Assembly (NCBI GenBank): GCA_014238205.1
Contig: JABABM010000023.1
Coordinates: 1-40,710, forward strand
DNA: 40,710 bases
Reading direction: 5' to 3'
DNA from: Phycisphaerales bacterium
Lineage (GTDB): Bacteria; Planctomycetota; Phycisphaerae; Phycisphaerales; SM1A02
The notes under the pieces are model-generated. The model saw nothing but the letters and a program-made list of their open reading frames with translations. It was not told the origin of the DNA and did no database searches. A program made the translations under genes and the position numbers. Within the stretch, counting starts at the first letter, position 1. Each line of letters begins with the position of its first letter. Shown one piece after another: positions 29,658 through 37,662 of this stretch.

Positions 29658-30923
29658 ATGCACGAATCCAGCACCAAGCGCAGGCGCCTTGAGCGGTTGC
29701 TTGATCTGGCCCAGGTATACAGGGGATGGAGCAGAAAGGAACTTGCTGCAACCCTTGGTCGGGATCCGACCAAACTCGTACCTGGCAGTGGAAATCCTAA
29801 ATTGGATCTTGTCGTACAACTTGCCGACGCACTCGATTGGAACATCGGTGACGTTACGGATTGCTTGACCAACGAATTCGCTCTTGAAGCGAAACTTGGC
29901 GGGGAAGCAGAAACGACCGAGGACGCGAATGCGTTCGACCAACTCAACTCAAATGCCCGGGAAGCACATGCCAAGGGCGAGTACCGGGACATGGTGAAAT
30001 ACGCACGTCGAGCAATGGACGCTGCACGTACACCCTCTGAAAGAGCACTCGCATGCAACCGGGAACTTGGTGGCTGGGATGGACTCGGCCGGTATACACG
30101 GAGCCTGGAAGCTGCACAAAGGGGGCTGCGTGAAAGTCCGATCGATGGAGAACTGCGTCGAGCTCTTGAGAGCAACCTTGCAAATGCCTACTACACGTTG
30201 TGGCACCTTGTTGAGTCGCGTGCCACTGCGAATGAGCTCCTGAAACGATTCGAAGCCGACCCTCCGGCGACGGAATGGGATCGCTGCACACATGCATTTG
30301 CAAAGTATGTGCTCGGACATACGCACCGGCGATTGATCGACGCTGAACCAGAACATGCGGCGCAACATGCCGAATCAGCTCGAGCCATACTCGCGGAAGC
30401 AACCTCCGACTTCGAGGTTCTCGCCACTGAAGTTCATGATTGCTATGAAGGTGTTGCTCGAACATGTCGTGGCGGAGTACTTGAAGCCGAGATCGCACTT
30501 GGATCGAAGGATGCCCGGGAAGCCCTGGCAATCATCAATGATGCACTGAATGACATCGTCGATCTCGAGCAGGTTCAGGGTGGCGACACCCTTGAAAGTT
30601 ATGGTTGGTGGTGCATATTCGGATGCAACATCGCGATACGACACGTCTCTGACGAACGTGACCTGCACCGCATGATGGCGCTCTTCACGAACAAGGCTGA
30701 TGAGATCGCAAATCGACTGAACAATTGGTCGATGCGAGAGCGTGTCTTCACACTTCAATACACGGGACATCAACGATTCATAGGCTGGACTGGACAGTCC
30801 ATGCCCATGACCATCGATTCAGATGACATCAAGATGATCACTGGAACGATGGGTCGATTTCCCCAGTTCAGGAAGACAGGTTGGCGCATTCTTCAGAATG
30901 CCAACGTTGTCCAGGCATCATGA
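29658..30923 (+). CDS. XRE-type helix-turn-helix protein with TPR-like helical repeats
   Basis: A 421-residue protein, probably cytoplasmic. Residues about 8-75 look like a Cro/C1-type DNA-binding domain: LLDLAQVYRGWSRKELAATLG forms the helix pair, followed by LDLVVQLADALDW. From about 92 to 340 it is almost wholly helical, with TPR-like A/Y/L patterns (NAREAHAKGEYRDMVKYARR, then SNLANAYYTLWHLVESRATA). A loop after helix two, RDPTKLVPGSGNPK, is unusual for this domain. GAGAGGAG lies just upstream at 29644-29651. The next gene, coding a secreted VPxPG-tail protein, follows 14 bp downstream, so the pair is likely co-transcribed. Base composition is slightly lower in GC than flanking genes. A sensor-regulator role is inferred from architecture only. 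Confidence 0.6.
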   Translation: MHESSTKRRRLERLLDLAQVYRGWSRKELAATLGRDPTKLVPGSGNPKLDLVVQLADALDWNIGDVTDCLTNEFALEAKLGGEAETTEDANAFDQLNSNAREAHAKGEYRDMVKYARRAMDAARTPSERALACNRELGGWDGLGRYTRSLEAAQRGLRESPIDGELRRALESNLANAYYTLWHLVESRATANELLKRFEADPPATEWDRCTHAFAKYVLGHTHRRLIDAEPEHAAQHAESARAILAEATSDFEVLATEVHDCYEGVARTCRGGVLEAEIALGSKDAREALAIINDALNDIVDLEQVQGGDTLESYGWWCIFGCNIAIRHVSDERDLHRMMALFTNKADEIANRLNNWSMRERVFTLQYTGHQRFIGWTGQSMPMTIDSDDIKMITGTMGRFPQFRKTGWRILQNANVVQAS

Positions 30924-30937
30924 AAGGAGGACATGGC

Positions 30938-31411
30938 ATGACACTGTCAAACAGACATTTCGGACTTACATGCATCGCCTTGGCCTTCCTTGGATCGATG
31001 ACTTCAATGGCGGGCGCCAGCATCTACATCAACCCCCTCAAGCCAGGTGGCGAATTATCCAATATCGGTTTGTTCAAGCCCCCCGGCCTGCATACCAACC
31101 AGGGTGGACGGAGTCATGGTGGCAACACGGCCATCGTCATCATCTCCCGACCTGATCCAGGCTTGGACAACCTGACAAATGGATCCCTCATCGAGAATGC
31201 GTTGTCTTTGACCTTCGATACTGTTTCGGTGAAAGCCCTCCCCGAAGGAGGCATCACCATGTCTGGCCAGTGGGATTCCATGCCAATGTCATCAAGCCTG
31301 TTCGCTGAGAACGGCTCCATGAACAATGGCAACATGGTTCCCGGGCCCGGGCCACTTGTCCTGCTGCTTACCGCAGGGCTGGGAATGCAGAGACGACGTC
31401 GACGTTCGTGA
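30938..31411 (+). CDS. Small exported protein with a VPxPG-type C-terminal sorting tail
   Basis: A 157-residue protein that I cannot assign to a family by its middle. Residues 1-27 are a Sec signal peptide with predicted cut after MAGA (27/28). The last 24 residues follow the PEP-CTERM plan: VPGPG, a hydrophobic stretch PLVLLLTAGLG, then the basic run QRRRRRS. That tail is normally read by an exosortase/archaeosortase-type enzyme, none of which is in the window. The mature part (about 105 residues) is Gly/Asn/Ser-rich with no Cys. The ATG at 30938 has AAAGGAGGA upstream. An ATG at 30920, overlapping the regulator's stop, is a weaker choice. A strong terminator follows at 31436. Confidence 0.65.
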   Translation: MTLSNRHFGLTCIALAFLGSMTSMAGASIYINPLKPGGELSNIGLFKPPGLHTNQGGRSHGGNTAIVIISRPDPGLDNLTNGSLIENALSLTFDTVSVKALPEGGITMSGQWDSMPMSSSLFAENGSMNNGNMVPGPGPLVLLLTAGLGMQRRRRRS

Positions 31412-31435
31412 TGAACGTGGTTTGAAAATAGCTAT

Positions 31436-31465
31436 CGACCCCGGGTTCAGTTGGACCCGGGGTCG
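31436..31465. terminator. Bidirectional intrinsic terminator after the VPxPG gene
   Basis: A perfect 11-bp stem pairs 31436-31446 (CGACCCCGGGT) with 31455-31465 (ACCCGGGGTCG) around an 8-base loop. TTGTATT follows on the plus strand and ATAGCTATTTT on the minus strand. It separates the HTH-TPR pair from the convergent methyltransferase gene. The 108 bases from 31466 to 31573 show nothing else. Confidence 0.75.
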
Positions 31466-31573
31466 TTGTATTCCGTAAGCAAGAACGTCATTTCTACTGG
31501 TATCCAACCCATGCTTGATGATTCTGGCTTGTCTCGATCTACATCACACCGATCAGGTTCAGTTGAGCATTGC

Positions 31574-32530
31574 TCATGCCCGTCGCCACCGGGCAATGAA
31601 GAAGCCGGTGCAATCTCCACCTGGTACCAGGCGAAGGGAACGCTGAATCGATGAATCGAATGTCGCTCCCCCCCACTCCACGAGACCGGGGTGACCTTCG
31701 GGCAGGCACGTGGGAAGAGATTCGAGCTCGACTGGTACATCGATCCGATTCAAGACCTTTTCAAGGACACCTTCATTTTCCTCCGGGGCATAGGTACAGG
31801 TTGCATACACCAGTACCCCGCCGGGCTTGAGGGTCCTGAGGCCTGCAGTCAACAGCCTGGCCTGCTGAGTGGCCAGCCTTCGAACTCTCCTGGTGCTCCA
31901 GGCAGTACAACCAGCCGTGTCACCCTGTCGCAACATGGCCTCGCCACTGCAGGGAGCGTCCACCAGGACGCGATCAAAGCAACCACGATGAGTCCCTCCG
32001 TAGGATTCACCTGTGCGATTCTGCAACTCTGCATGCGATATGCCATGCTGGGCCAATACGGAGCGAAGTGATGCCAGTCGCTTCCTGCTCCGATCATTTG
32101 CAAGCAGAACGCCACGACCACCCTGGTGCAAGCCGAGCATGGCTGTCTTTCCGCCAGGCGCAGCGCACAGGTCAAGTACATGATGGCCCGGCTCGACTTC
32201 AAGTGCTACTGCTGCAGCCATGCTTGAAAGGGACTGCATGAAGAGATGACCAGCTGACCACGCCGCTGTGTCCTGCAATCCATGTCGAGTACCACCCCTG
32301 GCAACAAACGCTCCACTGCACCAGGGGACAGGTTCAGGTGAGAATCCACCTTCTGCAAGTTCCTCCAGGACGAGTGCCCGTACGCCTTCATCACCCAGAA
32401 CACGGAAGGCCAGGGGGGAGGGAACTGAAAATGAGGCTGTAATGAGACCGGCGACCTTCGCCTGGTAGATGATCTTCAATCGATCAAGCAGTTCCCTGGG
32501 GATGGAGTTCGATTGTTCCGGTGTGTTCAT
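31574..32530 (-). CDS. RsmB/NOP2/Sun-family RNA (cytosine-5) methyltransferase
   Basis: Methylates C5 of a cytosine in rRNA or tRNA using AdoMet. The 318-residue protein has the AdoMet motif LDLCAAPGGKTAMLG near 118-132, the general catalytic segment DAPCSGEAML with its Cys, and the second conserved Cys in ATCTYAPEENE. The short N-terminal region (PRELLDRLKIIYQ) fits the group that includes RsmF/YebU, but the C-terminal PUA-type part of RsmF is missing, so no symbol is given. It ends near a bidirectional terminator. Upstream, 32531-32655 has only a 12-bp palindrome (ACTGCATGCAGT, 32561-32572). Confidence 0.85.
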   Translation of the reverse strand: MNTPEQSNSIPRELLDRLKIIYQAKVAGLITASFSVPSPLAFRVLGDEGVRALVLEELAEGGFSPEPVPWCSGAFVARGGTRHGLQDTAAWSAGHLFMQSLSSMAAAVALEVEPGHHVLDLCAAPGGKTAMLGLHQGGRGVLLANDRSRKRLASLRSVLAQHGISHAELQNRTGESYGGTHRGCFDRVLVDAPCSGEAMLRQGDTAGCTAWSTRRVRRLATQQARLLTAGLRTLKPGGVLVYATCTYAPEENEGVLEKVLNRIDVPVELESLPTCLPEGHPGLVEWGGATFDSSIQRSLRLVPGGDCTGFFIARWRRA

Positions 32531-32655
32531 GGAAAGAGCGGCCCAACCAGTTCATCCTGGACTGCATGCAGTCGGTTGAGCATGGGCCGGCAGTCTAACA
32601 ACCACCGCATGCGTCTCACTTGGGCGAAGCAACAACTGAAAGAACAGCTGAATTG

Positions 32656-32689
32656 AACCGAGGCCGACTCAGAAGAGCCGGCCTCGGTT
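32656..32689 (-). terminator. Intrinsic terminator after the cold-shock gene
   Basis: An 11-bp perfect stem pairs 32656-32666 (AACCGAGGCCG) with 32679-32689 (CGGCCTCGGTT). It is extended inward by CTC/GAG around an AGAA loop after one mismatch. It lies 24 bp past the cold-shock stop; on that strand the sequence after the stem is only mildly T-rich. Confidence 0.7.
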
Positions 32690-32712
32690 TGAAGTCTGAT
32701 TCCTGAGGGAAA

Positions 32713-32919
32713 TCAGTCGACGATTTCGACATTGACTGCCTTGGGGCCCTTCTGACCCTCGATTTCCTCATAGGTCACTCGCTGACCTTCAGTCAGTGAA
32801 GAGACGCCTTCCGTCTTCACCTCGGTAATGTGAACAAAGAGATCTTTTTCACCTGCGTCGGGCTTGATGAAACCAAAGCCCTTCTGGTCGAAGTAACGAC
32901 CGATCGTACCTGAAGCCAT
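32713..32919 (-). CDS. csp: Cold-shock domain protein
   Basis: A 68-residue single-stranded nucleic-acid-binding protein of the CspA family, acting as RNA chaperone. RNP1 is KGFGFIKP at 13-20 and RNP2 is LFVHI at 27-31; the remainder, EGQRVTYEEIEGQKGPKAVNV, is typical. AAGGA precedes the ATG at suitable spacing. Ahead of it in the leader are a hairpin and a 4-codon open frame whose stop overlaps this Shine-Dalgarno, which suggests translational control. Which csp paralogue it is cannot be told. Confidence 0.95.
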   Translation of the reverse strand: MASGTIGRYFDQKGFGFIKPDAGEKDLFVHITEVKTEGVSSLTEGQRVTYEEIEGQKGPKAVNVEIVD

Positions 32920-32931
32920 ATCACTAAATCC

Positions 32932-32946
32932 TTAATCGAACAACAT
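32932..32946 (-). CDS. Candidate 4-codon upstream frame (MLFD) in the cold-shock leader
   Basis: On the minus strand ATG-TTG-TTC-GAT-TAA starts at 32946, with an extended Shine-Dalgarno GGAGGAGG at 32952-32959, a better site than that of csp. Its TAA runs into the AAGGA used by csp, 12 bases before the csp ATG. A terminating ribosome would sit on or beside the csp start. Too short to judge by coding statistics. Confidence 0.35.
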   Translation of the reverse strand: MLFD

Positions 32947-32959
32947 TCTTACCTCCTCC

Positions 32960-32980
32960 GATAGGCAAACAGCGCCTACC
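32960..32980 (-). promoter_or_regulatory. Hairpin in the cold-shock leader
   Basis: GATAGGC (32960-32966) pairs with GCCTACC (32974-32980), 7 bp with one G-T pair and a 7-base loop. It abuts the GGAGGAGG of the upstream frame, so its stability with temperature could control access to that site. Regulatory role inferred. Confidence 0.3.
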
Positions 32981-33486
32981 AGAGGCCAAGTGCGGCACGT
33001 TAGCAGGTGAAGGATGCTGCAGGAGGTAGATTCCAGCCAAATCGGCCTCGACCCCCCTTCGTTGCCCTCTAATCGAGATACTTTTTCAAAAAGTATTGGT
33101 CACAAACCGGCTCGGGGCCACTTGGTATCTCTCCAGGCACGACCGTCTCAGATTCCATGGACTCGATTTGCATTCTGTCCACACCTCGTGCACCACTCGA
33201 ATCCACATCAAATCAGACTACATGTATTGAAACTACCATCGGTTCTCCAGCCTGGGTTCAGCCCGGTCTGGTGCTGCCCTGAGCAGGATCCTCCCTCGCA
33301 TTCGGTAGTGTCGCTTTCCCACCACAGAGACACTCTCGATTCCCTCTCTTCTGCGAGACCTACTCAGGGCAGTTTCATGCGCTGAGAGTCCGTAGCTGCC
33401 AACGAGTCCATGGCTGCGTCATCGTGGGATTGTGAGGAGCACGCACTGCCAGAGGCATCTATTGCCGTGGAACAGGTGTGCTGGAA
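32981..33486. other. Intergenic region with a 19-bp AT-rich palindrome
   Basis: About 500 bases with no supported gene. A 123-codon plus-strand frame at 33014-33385 lacks a Shine-Dalgarno and any domain. The one clear element is at 33078-33096: ATACTTTTT, a central C, AAAAAGTAT, a perfect palindrome standing out in GC-rich DNA. It may be a repressor site for the leftward cold-shock gene. The csp promoter should be here, but I could not place it. Confidence 0.4.
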
Positions 33487-33559
<73 letters not shown>

Positions 33560-33594
33560 GAAGTGGGGATTGTACCCATGCTGCACCCTGTCCA

Positions 33595-34803
33595 TCAAGA
33601 AGGGTCCAGTTGCTCTGCACCCTGCACGGATACGCCGTCTCGATCCGCCTGGAGGCGACTGACCACGTCACGAATGATGACAGATGCCCTCGTCAACTCA
33701 TCCGGTGTCGTTTCCCTGCCAAGACTCAACCGTACGGCCCCGTATGGGATATCAGCAACCTGGCATGGTTGTCGCCCAATCGCTTCAATGACCTTTGAAG
33801 GCTTCAGCGCACCAGAGGAACATGCTGAACCTGAAGATGCGCAGACACCATGCTCGGAGAGCATCAGGAGAACAAGTTCCGATTCAAGTCCTGGAAAGCC
33901 GACACTTGATGTTGACCACATGCGATCTGCTTCCCTGCCGTTGATGCATGCATCGGGCAGTGCTTCAAGCAGGCTTTCTTCAAATCCTTCCCGGACTGTT
34001 GCCATGTGATCCGGCCCACCTTCATTGAACCAGGCATCGGACAGGCTGCATGCTTCGCTGAGCCCGACGATCCCGGGTACGTTCTCCGTTCCTCCGCGCC
34101 GACCGCCCTCCTGCCCTCCACCGATCACGAGCGAGTGATAAGGGGTGTTCCGTCTCGTATACAGCACACCTACTCCCTTCGGTCCGTGGAACTTGTGTGC
34201 TGCGAAACTCAGCATGTCGAATGGCATCGTGGACATGTCTGCAGGCATCTTGCCTACCCATTGTGTCCCATCACTGTGAAAGAGCACCTTGTGCTCCCTG
34301 CACAAGGCCCCAGCCTTTGCTACCGGTTCGATCACGCCTGTCTCATTATTCGCCCACATCACCGATACCAACGCTATTTCATCGCCTCTCTCAGCAAGAA
34401 GTTTCGAAAGTGCGTCGACATCTACAACACCATTACTGTCATTGGGGAGTTTCAGCGTCTCCACGCCTGTCGGCTCCAGGTCCTCAAGTAGTTCCCTGAC
34501 AGCCGAATGCTCGACCTGGCTGGTTACGACGAGGCGGCGATCGGATCGTTCCCGAAGGCAGGAACGAATGGCTGTATTGACCGATTCCGTGCCACCGCCT
34601 GTGAAAACGATTTCGTCCGGTTCAGAACAGATGAACGCCGCAACTCGCTCGCGTGCTCCCTCAAGTCGCCTCTTGGCAACCTGCCCGAGTCGATGGATAC
34701 TCGATGGATTGGCCCAGTAGTCAGCAAGGACCTCCTGCATTGCCTGCATGACCTCCGGCGACATCGGGGTCGTTGCATTGTGGTCGAGATAGATCATGTC
34801 CAT
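33595..34803 (-). CDS. Cysteine desulfurase, class I (NifS/IscS type)
   Basis: A PLP enzyme that takes sulfur from cysteine for Fe-S clusters and thio-modifications. The 402 residues from ATG 34803 begin with the family start MIYLDHNATTP. They contain HSDGTQWVGK, the PLP lysine Lys204 (SFAAHKFHGPKG) and the persulfide Cys328 in the mobile loop SSGSACSSGALKPS, which is the class I pattern. ATGs at 34836 and 34845 in the same frame lie upstream of a TACAAT box and add non-family sequence, so they were not used. No iscU, iscA or suf gene is adjacent; neighbours are tRNA-Lys and tRNA-Leu on the same strand. Confidence 0.92.
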   Translation of the reverse strand: MDMIYLDHNATTPMSPEVMQAMQEVLADYWANPSSIHRLGQVAKRRLEGARERVAAFICSEPDEIVFTGGGTESVNTAIRSCLRERSDRRLVVTSQVEHSAVRELLEDLEPTGVETLKLPNDSNGVVDVDALSKLLAERGDEIALVSVMWANNETGVIEPVAKAGALCREHKVLFHSDGTQWVGKMPADMSTMPFDMLSFAAHKFHGPKGVGVLYTRRNTPYHSLVIGGGQEGGRRGGTENVPGIVGLSEACSLSDAWFNEGGPDHMATVREGFEESLLEALPDACINGREADRMWSTSSVGFPGLESELVLLMLSEHGVCASSGSACSSGALKPSKVIEAIGRQPCQVADIPYGAVRLSLGRETTPDELTRASVIIRDVVSRLQADRDGVSVQGAEQLDPS

Positions 34804-34821
34804 GGGATTCACGGTGGACTG

Positions 34822-34827
34822 ATTGTA
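34822..34827 (-). promoter_or_regulatory. -10 element (TACAAT) for the cysteine desulfurase
   Basis: On the minus strand TACAAT lies 18 bases before the ATG at 34803, predicting a leader of about 12 bases. It is the closest match to TATAAT near this gene. No good -35 is visible. Confidence 0.35.
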
Positions 34828-34972
34828 GAGGAGCATGAGGCTCATGCCTTCCCAGGCAAGCGAAGCGGCCGCTTTGCAGACACGAAATACCCCCGCACCC
34901 TGGTGGGCCGGGGGCATCGCTGTTCCTGCTGATACTTCTCCAGTCCTGTCTGAACAGCATCAAACAGGAGAA

Positions 34973-35058
34973 TGCGGCTGAGAGGAGTCGAACCTCCACG
35001 GGATATTAATCCCACTAGAACCTGAATCTAGCGCGTCTGCCAATTCCGCCACAGCCGC
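34973..35058 (-). tRNA. tRNA-Leu (anticodon CAG)
   Basis: An 86-base class II tRNA on the minus strand. The acceptor stem is GCGGCTG/CAGCCGC with discriminator A. The anticodon stem CTAGA/TCTAG has loop TTCAGGT, giving CAG for leucine CTG codons. A long variable arm (TGGGATTAATATCCCG) follows, and the T arm has GGTTCGACTCC. The 3' CCA is not encoded. It lies between recA and the desulfurase gene. Confidence 0.96.
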
Positions 35059-35164
35059 AGCGTCGTCCCTCGAATCATGGAAGGACGAACGGGGAATGGT
35101 AGTCCCTTGCAGCCAAACTGCAACGATGTTCACGCCACCAACGGTTCACATCCGGCAAGATCGG

Positions 35165-36436
35165 TCAAGTACCAGCCATGGCTTTCTTGTCGTCTTGTGC
35201 AACAGGATCCGTCTCCGGTGATGCTGCATCCTCCGAACCTGCCTCTTGTCCAGGAGTATCCATCAAACCTCGGGATTGGAGAATCCTGCAACGGATCTCT
35301 TCGTACAGTTCCGGGTTCTCCCGAAGGTACAACTTGGAATTTTCGCGGCCCTGGCCCAGCCGGATCTCCCCGCAACTGAACCATGCACCCGATTTCTGAA
35401 CGATGCCGTCCGCAACTGCGAGATCAAGCATGTCGCCGGAGGTGCTTATGCCCTCGTTGAACATGATGTCGAACTCCGCATCACGAAACGGTGGAGCGAT
35501 CTTGTTCTTTACAACACGCGTACGAACCCTGTTCCCGACGTTCTGGTCGGCATCCTTGATTGCTCCGATACGTCGAATATCAATCCGAACGGTTGAATAG
35601 AACTTCAATGCACGCCCTCCGGAGGTTGTCTCCGGTGATCCAAACATCACACCAATCTTCTCTCGCAACTGGTTGATGAAGATCACTGTTGCGCCACTCT
35701 TTGCAATGGCACCAGTCAACTTCCGCATGGCCTGGCTCATGAGCCTTGCCTGCAAGCCGACATGCGTGTCACCCATGTCCCCCTCGATTTCAGCTCGAGG
35801 AATGAGTGCTGCAACCGAGTCAATGATGACAATATCGACAGCGGCACTTCGAACAAGTAATTCGCAGATCTCCAGAGCCTGCTCCCCTGTATCAGGTTGG
35901 GAAACAAGAAGACTGTCAAGATCAACACCAAGCCGTCGGGCCCATGTCGGATCAAGTGCATGCTCTGCATCAATGAACGCAGCAACGCCACCATCCTTCT
36001 GTGCATTCGCTGCAACAGTCAAGGCAAGTGTTGTCTTGCCGGATGATTCCGGTCCATAGATTTCAATGATTCGGCCGCGTGGTATTCCACGACCACCGAG
36101 TGCCAGATCCAGGCTCAGGCAACCTGTGGAAATACTCGGGATGGCCCGATGCTCACCCGCCAATCGCATGATTGATCCTTCCCCGAAGGTCTGGTCAATC
36201 TGCGTGATGGCACGCTCAAGAGCCTGGGCCTGTCCTGTTTCGCCCTTCTTGTTTGATTGCCTGCTCGCCGACTTGCTCATGGCATGCTTCCCATCCTTGG
36301 ATTTTGTATTGGCCGTGTCCGTTCTACGGCTCCCGCTCACCTTACCACGCTGCGGGGACCCATTCCTTGCAAGTTGCCCTTTGCCATTGGCCTTGCTCGC
36401 GTTTGTTCCGGGGCTCTTCTGTGTCTGCTTGACCAT
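35165..36436 (-). CDS. recA: RecA recombinase with a basic N-terminal extension
   Basis: Forms the strand-exchange filament on single-stranded DNA and triggers LexA cleavage. The conserved core starts near residue 71 ([20 protein letters not shown]). Walker A is GPESSGKT at 128-135, followed by [10 protein letters not shown], the [17 protein letters not shown] strand, loop L2 with [21 protein letters not shown], and a C-terminal domain to about 395. The tail is acidic ([10 protein letters not shown]). Residues 1-60 are an added stretch rich in K, S, R, G and N, with no known domain. The ATG at 36436 has AAAAGGA at ideal spacing, so the extension is probably translated; an internal ATG at 36280 is the alternative. 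TCGG repeats lie upstream. Confidence 0.95.
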   Translation of the reverse strand: MVKQTQKSPGTNASKANGKGQLARNGSPQRGKVSGSRRTDTANTKSKDGKHAMSKSASRQSNKKGETGQAQALERAITQIDQTFGEGSIMRLAGEHRAIPSISTGCLSLDLALGGRGIPRGRIIEIYGPESSGKTTLALTVAANAQKDGGVAAFIDAEHALDPTWARRLGVDLDSLLVSQPDTGEQALEICELLVRSAAVDIVIIDSVAALIPRAEIEGDMGDTHVGLQARLMSQAMRKLTGAIAKSGATVIFINQLREKIGVMFGSPETTSGGRALKFYSTVRIDIRRIGAIKDADQNVGNRVRTRVVKNKIAPPFRDAEFDIMFNEGISTSGDMLDLAVADGIVQKSGAWFSCGEIRLGQGRENSKLYLRENPELYEEIRCRILQSRGLMDTPGQEAGSEDAASPETDPVAQDDKKAMAGT

Positions 36437-36492
36437 TTGAATTCCTTTTCAATGCACTCGGTCCTTCGAAGTTGGACAGGATGCCAGATTGA

Positions 36493-36556
36493 TCGGAATC
36501 TGCAAGGTCTGTTCGGTATATATTCGGTATATATTTTCGGAATCTGTTCGGTGGTA
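36493..36556. repeat. Phased TCGG repeats upstream of recA
   Basis: Five same-orientation copies of TCGG followed by an AT-containing stretch start at 36493, 36513, 36524, 36537 and 36548: steps of 20, 11, 13 and 11 bp. Two are an exact 11-bp tandem (TCGGTATATAT at 36513-36523 and 36524-36534). TCGGAATCTG occurs at 36493-36502 and 36537-36546, and CTGTTCGG at 36509-36516 and 36544-36551. The cluster is 57-120 bp before the recA ATG and holds the only TATATA-like boxes there, so it probably overlaps the promoter. Confidence 0.55.
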
Positions 36557-36567
36557 TCTGGAGATTC

Positions 36568-36602
36568 GCTGCTTGTACTCCGTAATTGGATGTACAAGCA
36601 GC
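36568..36602. repeat. 10-bp inverted repeat between the decarboxylase gene and recA
   Basis: GCTGCTTGTA (36568-36577) and TACAAGCAGC (36593-36602) are perfect complements with a 15-base loop. Without a T-run it is either a weak terminator for the gene ending at 36626 or a spaced operator half-site pair for recA. Confidence 0.4.
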
Positions 36603-36625
36603 CACCAGAGGGCCCTGGAGCCCCC

Positions 36626-37624
36626 TCAAGCCTCCAAGGGCGGACCTTCCCAGTACTCAGTGGGTGGCGTCCATTCGCTCAGATCAAGGCCTCTGAAGGC
36701 TTCCAGCGTCTTTCCAAGCCCTTCCTCTATGCCAATCGACGGATTCCAGCCCAATCGCTCCCTGGCCAGTGTGATATCAGGCCTTCTCTGGAGCGGATCA
36801 TCCGGGGGAAGAGGCCTCTTCACAAGTTTGGAAGAGGAACCCACGAGGGCAAGGACACGCTCAGCAAGATCAAGGATGGTTCGTTCCTCGGGATTGCCCA
36901 TGTTGACGGGGCCTGGCAGATCATCGGGCCCCTCCATCATGCGAAGGAAACCATCAATCAGATCATCTACGAAACAGAAGGATCGGGTCTGGGTTCCGTC
37001 ACCGAAGATCGTGATGTCCTCCCCCGCCAGGGACTGCCTGATGAAGTTGCTTACAACGCGACCATCGTAGGGATGCATCCGTGGACCATAGGTGTTGAAG
37101 ATCCTGACGACCTTGATGCGAACATCCCCCCTCCTGTGCACATCGAACAACAGTGTTTCGGCTGCGCGCTTTCCCTCGTCGTAACAAGCGCGTGGGCCGA
37201 TGGGATTCACATGACCGCGATAGGTCTCAGGTTGAGGCGAAACATCAGGATCCCCGTAGACCTCGCTGGTGGAACTGTGAAACAGGGTTGCATTGTTCCG
37301 CCTGGCAAGCTCGACCATGTTGCTTACGCCGAATACGGAGGTCTTCCATGTGTGTATTGGATCTGCCTGGTAATGCCCGGGCGCAGCCGGGCAGGCAAGA
37401 TTGAAGATGGCATCGGCCGAAAGATCAATCGGGTCGATGATGTCATGCTCAACGATGGTAAACCGTTCATGGTCCTCAAGGTGAGCCACGTGCTGGCGAT
37501 GCCCGGTCAGGAAGTTGTCCACGCAGGTAACCTCGTGCCCACGATCAACAAGGGCTTCGCACAAGTGCGATCCCAGAAACCCGGCTCCGCCGGTGACCAG
37601 TACCCTGTGTCCAATATCCGCCAT
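36626..37624 (-). CDS. UDP-glucuronate decarboxylase-type NAD-dependent sugar epimerase/dehydratase
   Basis: An extended short-chain dehydrogenase, 332 residues. It has the NAD fold [18 protein letters not shown] at 8-25, the SST segment before [16 protein letters not shown], and the catalytic Tyr-x-x-x-Lys in [19 protein letters not shown]. That last motif and the following [10 protein letters not shown] are characteristic of UDP-glucuronate decarboxylases (UDP-xylose synthase), which feed polysaccharide synthesis. The conclusion on substrate rests on motif memory. A TATCCT box lies 8 bases before the ATG and there is no Shine-Dalgarno. It is divergent from anmK. Confidence 0.88.
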   Translation of the reverse strand: MADIGHRVLVTGGAGFLGSHLCEALVDRGHEVTCVDNFLTGHRQHVAHLEDHERFTIVEHDIIDPIDLSADAIFNLACPAAPGHYQADPIHTWKTSVFGVSNMVELARRNNATLFHSSTSEVYGDPDVSPQPETYRGHVNPIGPRACYDEGKRAAETLLFDVHRRGDVRIKVVRIFNTYGPRMHPYDGRVVSNFIRQSLAGEDITIFGDGTQTRSFCFVDDLIDGFLRMMEGPDDLPGPVNMGNPEERTILDLAERVLALVGSSSKLVKRPLPPDDPLQRRPDITLARERLGWNPSIGIEEGLGKTLEAFRGLDLSEWTPPTEYWEGPPLEA

Positions 37625-37632
37625 GGGTGCGG

Positions 37633-37638
37633 AGGATA
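37633..37638 (-). promoter_or_regulatory. -10 element (TATCCT) just before the decarboxylase start
   Basis: On the minus strand TATCCT ends 8 bases before the ATG at 37624, the spacing expected for a leaderless mRNA. No Shine-Dalgarno is present. It lies in the 38-bp divergent gap to anmK. Confidence 0.35.
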
Positions 37639-37662
37639 CCCCACGAGAAGGAAATGCGGCTC

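Noticed and set aside
33014..33385. 123-codon plus-strand frame between the cold-shock gene and tRNA-Lys
   Set aside because: No Shine-Dalgarno, no hydrophobic or catalytic pattern, Ser/Pro/His-rich composition typical of chance frames. Kept only as part of the described gap.
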